Shown: positions 22,358 to 33,800 of the stretch, one piece after another | Position numbering within the stretch: the first letter of the stretch is position 1 | Layout of the letters: each line of letters starts with the position of its first letter | Origin: Synaphobranchus kaupii | Taxonomy: Eukaryota > Chordata > Actinopteri > Anguilliformes > Synaphobranchidae | NCBI GenBank assembly: GCA_029718625.1 | Contig: CM056391.1 | Coordinates: 5,787,158 to 5,851,157 of the forward strand | Direction of reading: 5' to 3' | DNA: 64,000 bases | Position numbers and translations under genes: made by a program | The notes under the pieces: generated by a model | Databases searched by the model: none | Told to the model about the DNA's origin: nothing | The model's input: only the letters and a program-made list of their open reading frames with translations

Positions 22358-25300
22358 ATGTCTAACGAAATAGTATTCCGTACCCAGCTTGCTTCCATCA
22401 TGGAGGTGCTGGCAAACGCGGCCGTGGAAGAAATCTGCAAACTGGTGGACGATGGGTATACGGTTTTGCATTTGCAAATGTCGGAATATGAGAAAGAAAA
22501 CGCAGCTTTGAAGATGCGGTTGCACCTTATGGAGCTGAACGCTGTGCGCGGGTGTGCAGCACAGAGAACGAGCCCGCGAGAGAACCCTCTGGATCATTAT
22601 TCGGACGGAGCTCTGCAGTCGCGGGAAAGGCCGCGAGGAACAGCAAGTAAGTAGCCCAGTGAATCGGTATAACTTATGTGTGGGTCTGAGACTCGGAGCA
22701 TTGGCCATTCCTCTTTCTTGACCGCAGTGGTAATAGTGCACTGGGCATATTGGCCCCTACGTAAAATTTTAGTCAACAATTTCCTACACAATTATTTCAG
22801 AGGACGGTCCCACTGTGGCCGGAAACGGGGTCCTTGGGAATTGTGGAGACATTTGTTTGCCGAGTCTTCGCCCGACTGGTGAGGAAAGCTCATCTACGAC
22901 TTTTGACTTGAAGCAGGTCGAGGTAAGTTAAGGGAGTCAGCCCGCTTTTTTTTTGCACGAACGCAGCGAAGTTTGCAGTACATCGATATGTATTTTTCTA
23001 TTTTATATAAATCGGTTTGTTGTTGTAGCTCTTTATTCACATGTGTAATTCCCGGGGGAAAATGGCGCCTTTTCAATCTTGACCTCCCACAATGTAACAC
23101 TGGAGTAATGACCATTGGTATACTTTTGAGGGGAAAAACCACAGAACTATATTCAGTGGGAAAAACACAAACAATCAGTCGAGACCTACAGTTTGCGTAA
23201 ATGGTAAAAACAATATCTTGGTCTCATTGTAATAACAAGGACTTGCTCTACAACGGTCATGATTCAGGAATGCCTTTACCAAATTTGTGTGCATTAGTTA
23301 AAAATCTAATTCTCAAAACTACAGATTTTCTGCCCAGTAAGAACTGCAAAATAAATTAATAAATGGAAATTACATCCAATTACTATAAAATGGAACACCT
23401 GGGCTTCACCTTCAATGCAAATGCATGCTGCGGCTAAGCTTAGAGATGTCTGGGCTTAAGCAAAGATTTTTCTTGTTGCGTTGATTCATTCAGTATACAC
23501 GGGAAAAAAAGTAATGTGAGGTTTGAGACAAATCTCTGAGAATTTAATTGCAAACTATCCCTCAATCCCAATTGTTATTGGGCAGGAAATTTGTATCACT
23601 TGTTGCAAAAATCTTCAAGAAGAACAGCTAAAAACACAAGATTCCCGTGATGAAATGCCAGAAGAAGAATTTCCATGTAATGAGGACCAAGGATTCTCCC
23701 GTCAGTAAGAAAAAAATTATAAACGTCCCAAAAGTATGCTGAAAAGTTGAAAGCAGTCCATAAGAAAGTCAAAACAAAATTTGATAAACATTTACCAATC
23801 TTTTAGGATGAACTGTTCCTTTAACCTGTCAATCACCCCTTGTAATAGTACTGTAAATTAAAACCTACAAGAGATCCCACTCTGTAAATTAGCATATGCA
23901 TACATCAGACTGTATAGAACAACCTATGGAAAATTGAGTAAAATAAAAATAAAAAGTAGTTTGAAGAATTAGATTTTAATTAAATTTTAATTCTTAATTA
24001 ATGAATGCAAAGAATTTAGTCAAAGGATTCAAACATGGTCTTTGTGATTATAATGAGACCAAGATATTGTTTTTGCCATTTGCGTTTGTCAAACTGTAGG
24101 TCTTCAAAGTAAAAGTGGGTTGGCTAAAAGTGGACTGAAAAAGGGACACACTCCCTCATTTTCTTAGTGATGGTTTGTGTTTTTTTATTTATTTATTTTT
24201 TCAAAAGTATACTAATGGTTGTTACTCAAGTTACATTATGGGTGTCAAATATCAGAAAGATGTGAGAGGTCAAGATTAGTTCGCAAAGTTAGCGCAGGAC
24301 TAGCTGATGGTGTCTTTCACAATATATGATTGACAGCTGGGATCTGCCCCCCCCCCCCTCGCGGACATGTTAGGTCATATAACGGTGTGCTGTGTGTGAC
24401 TGCAACTTTTTTCCACAGACTTTTTATTTCTATACCAATAACACAAACGCACATCGCTCATTACCTTACAGACATTTAGCAGATGCTCTTATCCAGAGCG
24501 ACTTACACAACTTTTGCATTTTGTACATAGTATCCATTTATACATACTGAAGCAATTCAGGTTAAGTACCTTGCTCAAGGTTATGACGGCAGTGTCCTAC
24601 CTGGGAATCGAACCTGCAACCTTTCGGTTACAAGCCCGATTCCCTAACGTTCTTTTCACCCCGGCAAAGAACGTTTCGTCTGTTGCGTTCTTGTCAGTCA
24701 ATGATGTGACATTACTGATCACAAAATTTACTCTCCGATGACAAAACATTAAGAAAATACAGCCTCTTTCCACACCCCCAGACCACGATTCAAGTGTAGA
24801 TCATTTAAATAGCAAGTTTAAAAAAGCTTGTGGAGCTGAGATGGTGACCAACACTGTGTTATTCTGTGGTAGACTGCAGACGCAGAAAATGACAGGAGCG
24901 AGGCTGTTCTTATCAAGGAGGAAAGCCCTGACGAATGCAGTGATCCACACACAGACCTGAAGATCCCTGTGCAGGGTAAGTGGAGAGGGGTGTGTGTGTG
25001 GGGGTAGGGTGTGTGTGCATGTGCGTGTACAGGTTTAAACAGTTCTAATTGGCCCGGTAGCAGACTACAGGTTTAAACACAGTTCTAATTGGCCCTGTAG
25101 CAGACTAAAGGTGTAAACACAGTTCTAATTGGCCATGTAGCAGACTAAAGGTGTAAACACAGTTCTAATTGGCCCTGTAGCAGACTAAAGGTGTAAAAAC
25201 AGTTCTAATTGGCCCGGTAGCAGACTACAGGTGTAAACACAGTTGTAATTGGCCCTGTAAGCAGACTAAAGGTGTAAACACAGTTCTAATTGGCCCGGTA

Positions 25301-27467
25301 GCAGACTACAGGTGTAAACACAGTTCTAATTGGCCCTGTAGCAGACTAAAGGTGTAAACACAGTTCTAATTGGCCCGGTAGCAGACTACAGGTTTAAACA
25401 TGGTTCTAATTGGCCCTGTAGCGGACTACAGGTTTAAACATGGTTCTAATTGGCTTGTGCCAGTGAGAGCTGGTTGGAGATCCTACTGATTCCACACAAT
25501 TTTACAAAAGGTTTAATAATAAATTCATTAGTCAATCATTCAAAAAGTCCTTGTTCCTATATAGTGTCATTTACATACAAGCGGTCAGTTTCACGTTTGT
25601 TCTGCTGACTACAGTAATGTTCACTAATTTTTAGTTGAACGAGCTGAATCAATGACTTGGTATGTGTAGATGTGGGTTGTATGGGGCAGTTGTTCGGCTA
25701 AAAAGGTAACTCCTTGTTGTGGTTTAAAAAAAACAAAACGGATTGCATCCCATACGGTCTGATGAAGGTCATTCTAAAGTTTGAGTGCCCTGAAGATAAA
25801 AATGCTGTCTTCAGTTTTAAAAAAATTTTAAATTGGGCCACTAGATTGCCCCTGTCCTGTGATTGTTTGGTCCTATTTGGGAAAAAAAAAAAAAAAAAGA
25901 GAATTATTGTCACTCTGGTAGATCCATTCAAAATCAATGTAATGGATTATTACAGGTTAGTAACAGGATTGTGTCAGGTTAGTAACAGGATTGTGTCAGG
26001 TTAGTAACAGGATTGTGTCAGGTTAGTAACAGGATTATGTCAGGTTAGTAACAGGATTGTGTCAGGTTAGTAACAGGATTGTGTCAGGTTAGTAACAGGA
26101 TTGTGTCAGGTTAGTAACAGGATTATGTCAGGTTAGTAACAGGATTGTGTCAGGTTAGTAACAGGATTGTGTCAGGTTAGTAACAGGATTATGTCAGGTT
26201 AGTAACAGGATTGTGTCAGGTTAGTAACAGGATTGTGTCAGGTTAGTAGTAACAGGATTGTGTCAGGTTAGTAGTAACAGGATTGTGTCAGGTTAGTAAC
26301 AGGATTGTGTCAGGTTAGTAACAGGATTGTGTCAGGTTAGTAACAGGATGTTGTCAGGTTAGTAACAGGATGTTGTCAGGTTAGTAACAGGATGTTGTAA
26401 TCACCGCAGGAGCATTGGATTCGGGGGCTGGTGATGAGGAAGGGGTCCCTGCCCTGGGTCTCGGGGTGTCGCCTGCAGAATGCTCAGAGGAGCTGGCGGA
26501 GCAGGACCGGACCGGAAACAGGACCGGGGTTTGGGAGGTCAGTGGTTTGGAAGCCGTCCTTAGATTACAGGCGGAGACCACGGCCGTTGAGAGGCTGGGA
26601 GACGCAGGACTGGAGGGCGGTGCGGGAACGCCAAGCGGGCGGGGCTCAGAGACTCCGGGGCACACGCAGACTGGCACAGAGGTCCAGGATCGTTCCCGAC
26701 CTTTCCGTGGAGCGAATTCAGAACGCCGTCCAGCTCAGTCGGAGTTGCGGACCATTTCAGGCGAACTGAAAGGCGCCTGCGTCCGCCTGTCGTCCTCTTC
26801 GGACTCCTCGGACCTTAAGACGGACGTTGTGGTGATTGACTGTGTTAAAGAGGAGTCGGTGAGTCTGCATTCCGAATGGGACACGGAGCCCGCCGTGCCG
26901 GCAAGGCCCAACGTGCAGCACGGACGTCACCGTGACGACCGGAAAACCGAAGAGGCGCGGCCGGAACATGTCAACCCCTCGAGTCTCCCTCGTGTTTGGC
27001 AGACCTCCAACTTCGACGCGGGCGGTTTGAACGGGACCGTCGCTTGCGAGAGACAATTCGGCGCGTCCAGTGACTTTACGGCCGGCAGCAACAACAGCGC
27101 GGCCAGGGAGAAACGGTTCATTTGCAGGTACTGTGGGAAAGGTTTCACTCGTCACAACGCTCTGGAAATACACCAGAGAGTCCACACGGGGGAAAAACCC
27201 TTCAGGTGCACTCAGTGTGGGAAGCGCTTCTCTGACTCGAGCAATCACAGGAGGCACCAGAGTGTGCACTCCAGAGAGAGACCGTTCAGCTGTACGCAGT
27301 GCGAGAGGAGTTTCTCTCACCACTATCAGCTGAAGGTGCACCAGAGGGTTCACACGGGGGACCGACCCTTTAGCTGTGCGCACTGTGGGAAAAGGTTTGG
27401 CGAGAGGGGTTTCCTCAATATGCACCAGCAGAGAGACCACGCACCCCTCCATGGTAGCATGACGTGA
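22358..27467 (+). CDS. C2H2 zinc-finger protein, unit A (523 aa)
   Basis: Exons 22358-22646, 22801-22922, 24873-24975 and 26410-27467; the total is divisible by three. Exon 1 encodes the family N-terminal domain (TQLASIMEVLANAAV, EICKLVDDGYTVLHLQMSEY, a heptad-like stretch ending LHLMEL). Exon 2 is variable and acidic/Ser-rich. Exon 3 has VLIKEESPDE. The last exon has VWEVSGLEAVLRLQAE, then DVVVIDCVKEE (26823-26855), then four fingers from about residue 408 with helix residues RHNALEI, DSSNHRR, HHYQLKV and ERGFLNM; the last finger has a four-residue His spacing. Unlike D-G it lacks the SEFVMFERP linker block. Probable nuclear DNA-binding regulator; target unknown. The last intron ends in a 22-bp minisatellite abutting the acceptor. 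A poly(A) signal lies at 27827. Confidence 0.86.
23055..24285. mobile_element. Non-autonomous DNA element with long inverted arms, in intron 2 of unit A
   Basis: Left arm about 23060-23240 (ATCTTGACCTCCCAC, AATGTAACACTGGAGTAATG, GAGACCTACAGTTTGCG, AACAATATCTTGGTCTCATT). The right arm 24030-24285 carries the same blocks in reverse complement and reverse order. The interior, about 0.8 kb, includes a 61-codon frame (23523-23708) with ICITCCKNLQEEQ. Class unknown. Confidence 0.7.
24462..24650 (-). mobile_element. tRNA-derived SINE (HE1-like), copy 2
   Basis: Reverse-complement copy. ACGCTCTGGATAAG-type core seen as GCTCTTATCCAGAGCGACTT, CCTTGCTCAAGG, and B box as GGAATCGAACC at 24603-24613. It lies in the intron of unit A. 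Confidence 0.87.
25030..25455 (+). repeat. 40-bp minisatellite in the last intron of unit A
   Basis: About ten copies of GCAGACTAAAGGTGTAAACA followed by CAGTTCTAATTGGCCCTGTA, with CCCGG/CCCTG and CTACAG/CTAAAG variants. Confidence 0.93.
25950..26399 (+). repeat. 22-bp minisatellite abutting the zinc-finger exon of unit A
   Basis: About 20 copies of AGGTTAGTAACAGGATTGTG plus TC. The variants are ATTATG for ATTGTG, an extra AGT in two copies, and GATGTTGTC in the last three. It ends ten bases before the acceptor at 26409, so the usual pyrimidine tract is absent. Every unit contains CAG/GTTAGT, TAGTAAC and AACAG/G. Confidence 0.95.
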
Positions 27468-27826
27468 ATATAACATTATCCACGCTTGGTAGATAACCTT
27501 TAAATCAGACATTAGGACGAACCTATTTGCTGTTGATTTATATGGACTTATGTGGTGTACAGATGCACTGTGTGATGGTTGAATCCTGCACAGAGTATAG
27601 TAGATGGTTCCTGAGCAGCACTGTGTGTTTTTATGGTTTTATACTTTAGAATCGGCAGAAATACTTTAACTACAATTTACAGTGCATTTCATGAAGTGCG
27701 TTGCATCATGGGATTTCTACAGTAACTACAGTAACTTACCATAGTTTTTGAATTTGCGGTAAACTACTGTTGAAGTGTAACTGTATTTTCCCGTAAATGC
27801 CTTGCTAGTTGACAAACAGTAGCCTA

Positions 27827-27832
27827 AATAAA
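27827..27832 (+). terminator. Candidate poly(A) signal for unit A
   Basis: AATAAA 360 bp after the unit A stop codon, the first good match downstream. Confidence 0.5.
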
Positions 27833-30800
27833 AAGACTGGGATTTTAGCCTACCCCTGTGACTAAATGAGGATAAGGCGTAATTTTATATTTTTCTTATT
27901 GTCAACATAGCCTATGAAAAGACCAAAACCAACAATTCTTTTGTCCTACTTTTAATACCCTGACATACTCATACTCATTTAGCACTAAACCAGTAAGCCA
28001 TACATTCCAATTGTATGCTAAAATCATTCAATACAGCAAAAAACAAAAAAACACATTTTCATTTTTAAATAACGTAATCTATTCTGAAAAACACAACCGT
28101 TATAGTTATGAAAAAAATGAGTTCAAAAGGCAGAAAATCGTTCATTTACTGACAATCGTTCATAGGGACTATTTTCAGTATTTTGGTGCCGCGCATGTGT
28201 ACATTCGATGCGGTTCTACCTGTGGCCGGCTTCCCTATATGATCATCTTTTATGATCTAAGGTAAGTTATTTTTCTCATATTTTCATTGAATTCATAGTA
28301 TGCATGCATTGCACAGCCTGACATTGCTTTTTTTCCCTTGACCATTACAAGGTCAGAAAGAATAAAATTAAACGGGGTTTGTAGCTTTCAGGACAAGCCA
28401 GCATTTACTGGCCTTGGCAGTCTTGCTTAGCCCGGTGACATTCATAATTTGCATGTAGTTTGGCGCACAAGTTAACTGTGACTGACGACTACTGCATTTT
28501 TCATTTGGAGGATTAAGTTAACATCTTGCTTTTTGAGAAATCTGTGCAATCTCAAGCCAAGATCGGCTACAATTTTTGACAAACAAAGGTTTTTTCTAAA
28601 AGAAAGAAAAGATTCTCTTGCACGCCCACAACCAATAGTTTGAGTTGAGATTTTGCTAACTTGGCTCAGGTTTCTCAAGACTCTGTAATGTTAGCTAGCT
28701 AACGTTAGGTCACAGAACTTAGTTAACATTAACATTAGTTAACAATATAGGCTAACCTCTCGAGTTTGCTAGCGTTTGTTTTTCTATGTTTGCCTACGGT
28801 TTGTCTAATTGAATTGGCTAGCTAATGATTTTGTATATCCATTAAAAGTTAAGCATTTAATTCCCTGCACCAAGGGGTAAGAATTGTACCCTAAAAATAA
28901 GTTTTGGTATTTAGATATCTCTAAATGCTTTGTCGGTTTTGATGGCAGGGTAGCCTAAATATTTCTAAATGCTGTTTTGGTTTTGATGGCATATTAGCCT
29001 GCATGACTTGCTTCATTAGAGTAAATTAAATATAAAGTTGTTGGCACGCCGAGGGGGGGGGGTGGGGGAGAGAAACGGTTTTGGCGGGTTTCATTGGCTG
29101 CAGATGCATCGAGGGGCTTCTGTCAATCTGTGTCCGGTTGCACACTGGCATCCATTTTGTGGCTGTGTGGACCGAACAGTTTCATTGGTTGCACTGGCAG
29201 AAGGCACATGCAGAGCTTTTGGGCTATGCTGTAACGCCCTGTTATTCAAATCACGGTCCTCGTGGGCCGAGGGACTGCTGGTCTTCCAACCTCCCTTTAC
29301 CTGGGAGTCAGGTGGGAAGACAGTTTGAATATATATAAAAAATCACTTCCACAAAAGTCACTGATGTTCAGTTAGTTAACTTTATTATTTTTATTATTTT
29401 TAATTTTTTTCCAGTAAATTCAAATCTGTTTTGTTGTAGTTTACCAGTTGGAAAACTGGATACATTATTTAGTAAAGCCAGCACTTATATTTGCACTTTT
29501 GCCCACGCGCATGTTAATGTAATGCCCTGTGTTGTCTCTATTTATTTTGTGATTAAATTAAAAAAATTACCCTGGCCGTTTCAGTGCTACCGTAGGTTCT
29601 CTTCCAGCTATTTCTTGCAATAGTGTATAAGCGAGGACGTTGATCTCACTTTGGGGGTGGGGGGGGGGGCAACAAACAGGACATTTTCCTTAGGATAATT
29701 TTTTTTTGGGAGGGGGGGGGGGGCACTAATTGTACCACCCAATACAACATGATAATATTGGGGGGTTCACATCCCCCCAGGATCTACATCATGTGTATAA
29801 GTACATTTTGTGGCTTCCGTAACCAGAGGCGTGTGCAACATTTTGCTTGCGTGTGAAAAAGCGCTAAAATTCGGTGTGTCCCCGCCCCTTTCATAAAGTC
29901 CTCTGCCTCTCGGTCCCATATGCACAGGAGTCACAGTCTTCCCAAGGCGCAGCGAGAGACGTTTTTGCAAATCACGGGTAACCTCAGCTGTCAAGCCCCA
30001 GGATGTGTGGATGTAGCAGGTAATTCACCCCCCCCCTCCGCTCTGTGTGTTCACCTTAGATTGCACCTCAAAGACGGAAAGAAAAACTTTCTGTCCATTT
30101 GAACATCTTTTGCCGCCCGTGTAACTCACAGTTAAACTGTCTAGTTGACAAGAAAATAGCGAGCTTGACCAGTTGCCATTAATAGAAAGCCGTGCGGAGT
30201 GTGAGAGAGTGTCGACAAAAGATTCATTTTTAAATCATTTGGCTCCGTTTTATTTATAAATGCGGGCCAAAGTGGTCATGCCAGCACTATACCGTGCGTC
30301 ATTGAGCAATTCCAGGACATTCACAGGAATGACAGAAGTCCTTGGAAAGTGCTGAAAAATGTCTGTGTAAATGTGCGAGTGATTATTACCCTCCGCCATT
30401 TTGTAATGTAGCGGGCCTCTCGGTTGCTTCCCTGCATCGCTCATGTAGCTGGTCCATAATTCAATGTTATTGTTTTTTTTTTCTCCATATAATTGTAACA
30501 TGACAAACTTCTCATATCGAGATATCATGGTTCACAATTCTCATGTTTCAATGAATAAGTAAAATCTTACTGAAATCTGTCACAGCATGGGGTCTTAAAT
30601 ACTTGAATATATATATTTTTTTAATTATAGGATTTTGGTGTACTAAAACACTAAATAACACATTGATATCGAGGTAATGCTGTGATTTCGATTACTTTAG
30701 TAAATATCGTAACACATTGATATCGCGGTAATGCTGTGATTTTGATTACTTTAGTAAATATCGTAACACATTGATATCGAGGTAATGCTGTGATGATTTT

Positions 30801-30865
30801 TATATTATTAATGTTGTTAATATGGTTCACCCCTAATCACTCAGTTTGCTCCGAATCATTTTCAG
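27833..30865. other. Intergenic stretch with candidate 5' exons of the SAMD3-like gene
   Basis: Mostly AT-rich unique sequence with poly-G tracts near 29060, 29660 and 29710. Two pieces could be 5' exons of the gene starting at 30866. The first is 28179-28261 (acceptor TTTTCAG, donor AG/GTAAGT, encoding AAHVYIRCGSTCGRLPYMII in part). The second is 29928-29977 (acceptor after CCATATGCACAG, donor G/GTAACC, encoding SHSLPKAQRETFLQIT). Their phases chain into 30866, but no start codon in frame is obvious, so this is tentative. Confidence 0.3.
30650..30790 (+). repeat. 54-bp tandem repeat, 2.6 copies
   Basis: TAACACATTGATATCGAGGT followed by AATGCTGTGATTTCGATTAC and TTTAGTAAATATCG, with minor changes. 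It lies immediately upstream of the first certain exon of the SAMD3-like gene. Confidence 0.85.
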
Positions 30866-33800
30866 GGTTGGATATTGAGGGAGAAATCCAGGGAGCGTTG
30901 CCGGATCTGGGCAGAGAGCAGTTGGTTGCCATTGCGGAACATCTGAGAGATGTTGTCGGCGTAATCGAGAAAAGTGACCTTTCGTTCGTAGAAGTGGAAG
31001 ATTTGAGGCCCTTGCTCACATCGGTTCAGAGCCGTAAACTTCTCCTCGCCTTCAAACGAGGTTCGTTTTTCATTCATCGATTATCAATTATGGGCCACTT
31101 CCTCCTTTTAAACGAGACTTCCTCCTTTTCTAAAAATGCTATCACTTGCATGTGTCATCTGCTATGTGCATTCAAGAGATAATCCGTTTGATCAGGCTGC
31201 AGAAATGTAGAGATGTAGGTCGCCCATTTGGTTGCAGGCTTGTCAAGAAACGCTAATAATGAGTCGGTAATAGAAGCTCGCGTGTATAATAATAATTATA
31301 TATAATAATCCCTGTATAATAACCTTGCAGTATAATACTTTGTCCAAAGGTACACTTTGATTACGTAAGCACACGAAGCTAGACAATTTGGCAGCTGGCT
31401 TGAATCATCCTTATTTTTTTTTTTGCCACAACGTCAATTTTGCAAGGCTTACTTTTCAAAGTACAAACCACAGTCCTCCATTTATGTAATTCATATGCTC
31501 CAGCGTCCAGTATGAAATATCTTACCTGTACATGGTTGCTTGTAGAATGATATCTCTCTTGTTATAGACTGTAACAGATCAGAGGACTTGAGCGCCGCCA
31601 GTGTTGCGTTGGAGCTTGTCCCAGTCGAGCCCGAGGAGGTTCACCCGCCGACCCCCGTCACCATCTATGAACAACCTCACTCCGGCTCGTGGCTCTCAAG
31701 GTTCCAGGTTCCTTGGGGCAAGTTTCCACTTCGTCTCTCCAGTGCTATCGCAAGAGGAGAGAGACCCAACCCGCAGGACAGAAGAAGTATGGTCAGGACT
31801 GTGGTGGAGGCCATGCAGGCCCTCTGCCACAACCCCAAACGTTCGGCATGTGAGCAGGTGGCTAAGATCATCGTTAACACGTACCCTCAGACCTTTGCGG
31901 ATTTTTCAGAGAAGGGCGAAAGACTGGGTACTGGCCACTACTCGCTCTTGAGAAGCTTAAAATCGCGCGTGGAGAATGTCAATCGCGACAACCTCATCCA
32001 CAGGATCCGTCGGCCAAAGAGGACTTCAAGCAATGAGGACCGCGGCCACCCTAATTCCCCAAAGCAAGTAAGACAGGATGTTGACAGTTACGGTTGCACA
32101 AACTGGCAGCCAACGGACCTGCCCGCTGGGGAGACTGCAGATTCCTTAGAGGACAAAAGGAAGACGTTGTCCTCAATCTTTAATTCAACAGACCCCAGAG
32201 CAGCGGAGAGGACTGAAGTGGACGACCTCATGGTCCGCACATTTGTGTATCAGCGGCATATGATCAACACTTGCCCCCCTCCATCTATTGCTGAAATTCA
32301 AGAGCATTGGCCTTTCCTGTTCACAAGGAAAGGCCTGTGCAACCACTTCCATAAGCTCACGGACATTGACATCAGCGCATGCCTCAGTAACGCTCTACTG
32401 ACCAAAGGCAGGAGAATCGTGTACTTCTTCGCAAGTCAGAAATGGAAATGGACCCGTGGGATACCGGGTGTCCTTGAAGAGATTGAGAGTTATGGAGCGT
32501 TGAGCAACAACCAGGTTGCCATAGCAGCCATAATATTGATGATGAAATATTTCAATGAAAAAGAAGAGTCTATCTTCACTTTAGCAGATGTAAGTATTGA
32601 TCAATTGGAAAAAGAAAAAGTTTAGTACCGCAATTTTCTGAGATGGAATACCAGTATTTGTGCTGTTTACAAAATGTTCACATGGCAAAGAAAACTTTAG
32701 ATCTTTGTGTTTCGCAGGAAACCGCTACCAAGACGTCCCTTGAGGTGGAGACCAGCTTAGCAACAACACCAAGGCTGATCATGCTTGGTAAGTGAATGAT
32801 ATTTCCCTGAAATGGAGCAGAGTACATGGTAAAGCCTTTTGTAACATCACTAGTGATGATCTGTGAGCTTCATATTGGCCAGCAAATATTCCTCTAATTT
32901 TGAATGTTGATTGACACAGTGATATTGAGTTGGTTTATAGATTGTCAGCTTTTAGTTGAAAGTATTTTCCATACCAGAGATAAATTCAACTTTATTACCA
33001 TTAGAAACCGAAGGTTTTTAGGAATTTTTCTTGGTGAGCTTAACAAATTAACAATAAAACATCCTATACATATTACACACACACACACACACACTCACGC
33101 ACGCAGTGTACGCACATGCACACACACAAACACACTTGCATATACACGCATACACACACACACTCAGTCAGTGTACGCACATGCACACACACAAACACAC
33201 TTGCATATACACGCACACACACAAGACATTGAAATGGTGTATATAAAGTCTTACATACCAATTGCAGAAGTAAAATCCATAAAAAGTACACACCCCTATA
33301 TAGGTTTCCCTACCTAGGGTCCTACTTGTATAAATTGTTGTCCATGTTTTTAACACATCTTGAGAACAATGGTTTTAATAGTTTTTGATTGTAAATAGTT
33401 TGTAGTTGTATACAAATTGACTGTTTCTATATTAATTTTACAAATCAAAAAAACATATAATTTTTATCTATGCAAATAAGATTGTGGTTGTCAGTTAATT
33501 TTGAATGAAGAGGCAGAGTCAGCTGCACACACGCAGAGTAGGTGTGAAATATTTTATTATGTTATGTTTATAATAGTTTATTATGCACTAGACGCCAAAG
33601 TTCCAGCGGCCATGCTCCCTTCATCAGGGTAAATTTATATATTTTACCCTGATGACGGCAGAATGGCCGCTGAAACGTCTAGTGCATCATAAAATATTTG
33701 CATCAAAGCTACGAGTGTGGCTAACTCCGCCTCCTCATTCTGGCTGTTATCCGCTGGTCTGCACCTCTTCAACACCGGTATGCGTTCCACTTTCTCTAAG

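Noticed and set aside
26757..27512. 251-codon minus-strand frame opposite the unit A fingers
   Set aside because: Antisense shadow of the repeated zinc-finger coding sequence; similar shadows occur opposite units D to G.
30790..30865. ATG with signal-peptide-like leader in front of the SAMD3-like gene
   Set aside because: An acceptor TTTTCAG at 30859-30865 and the AT-rich composition indicate intron; the leader is chance hydrophobic sequence.
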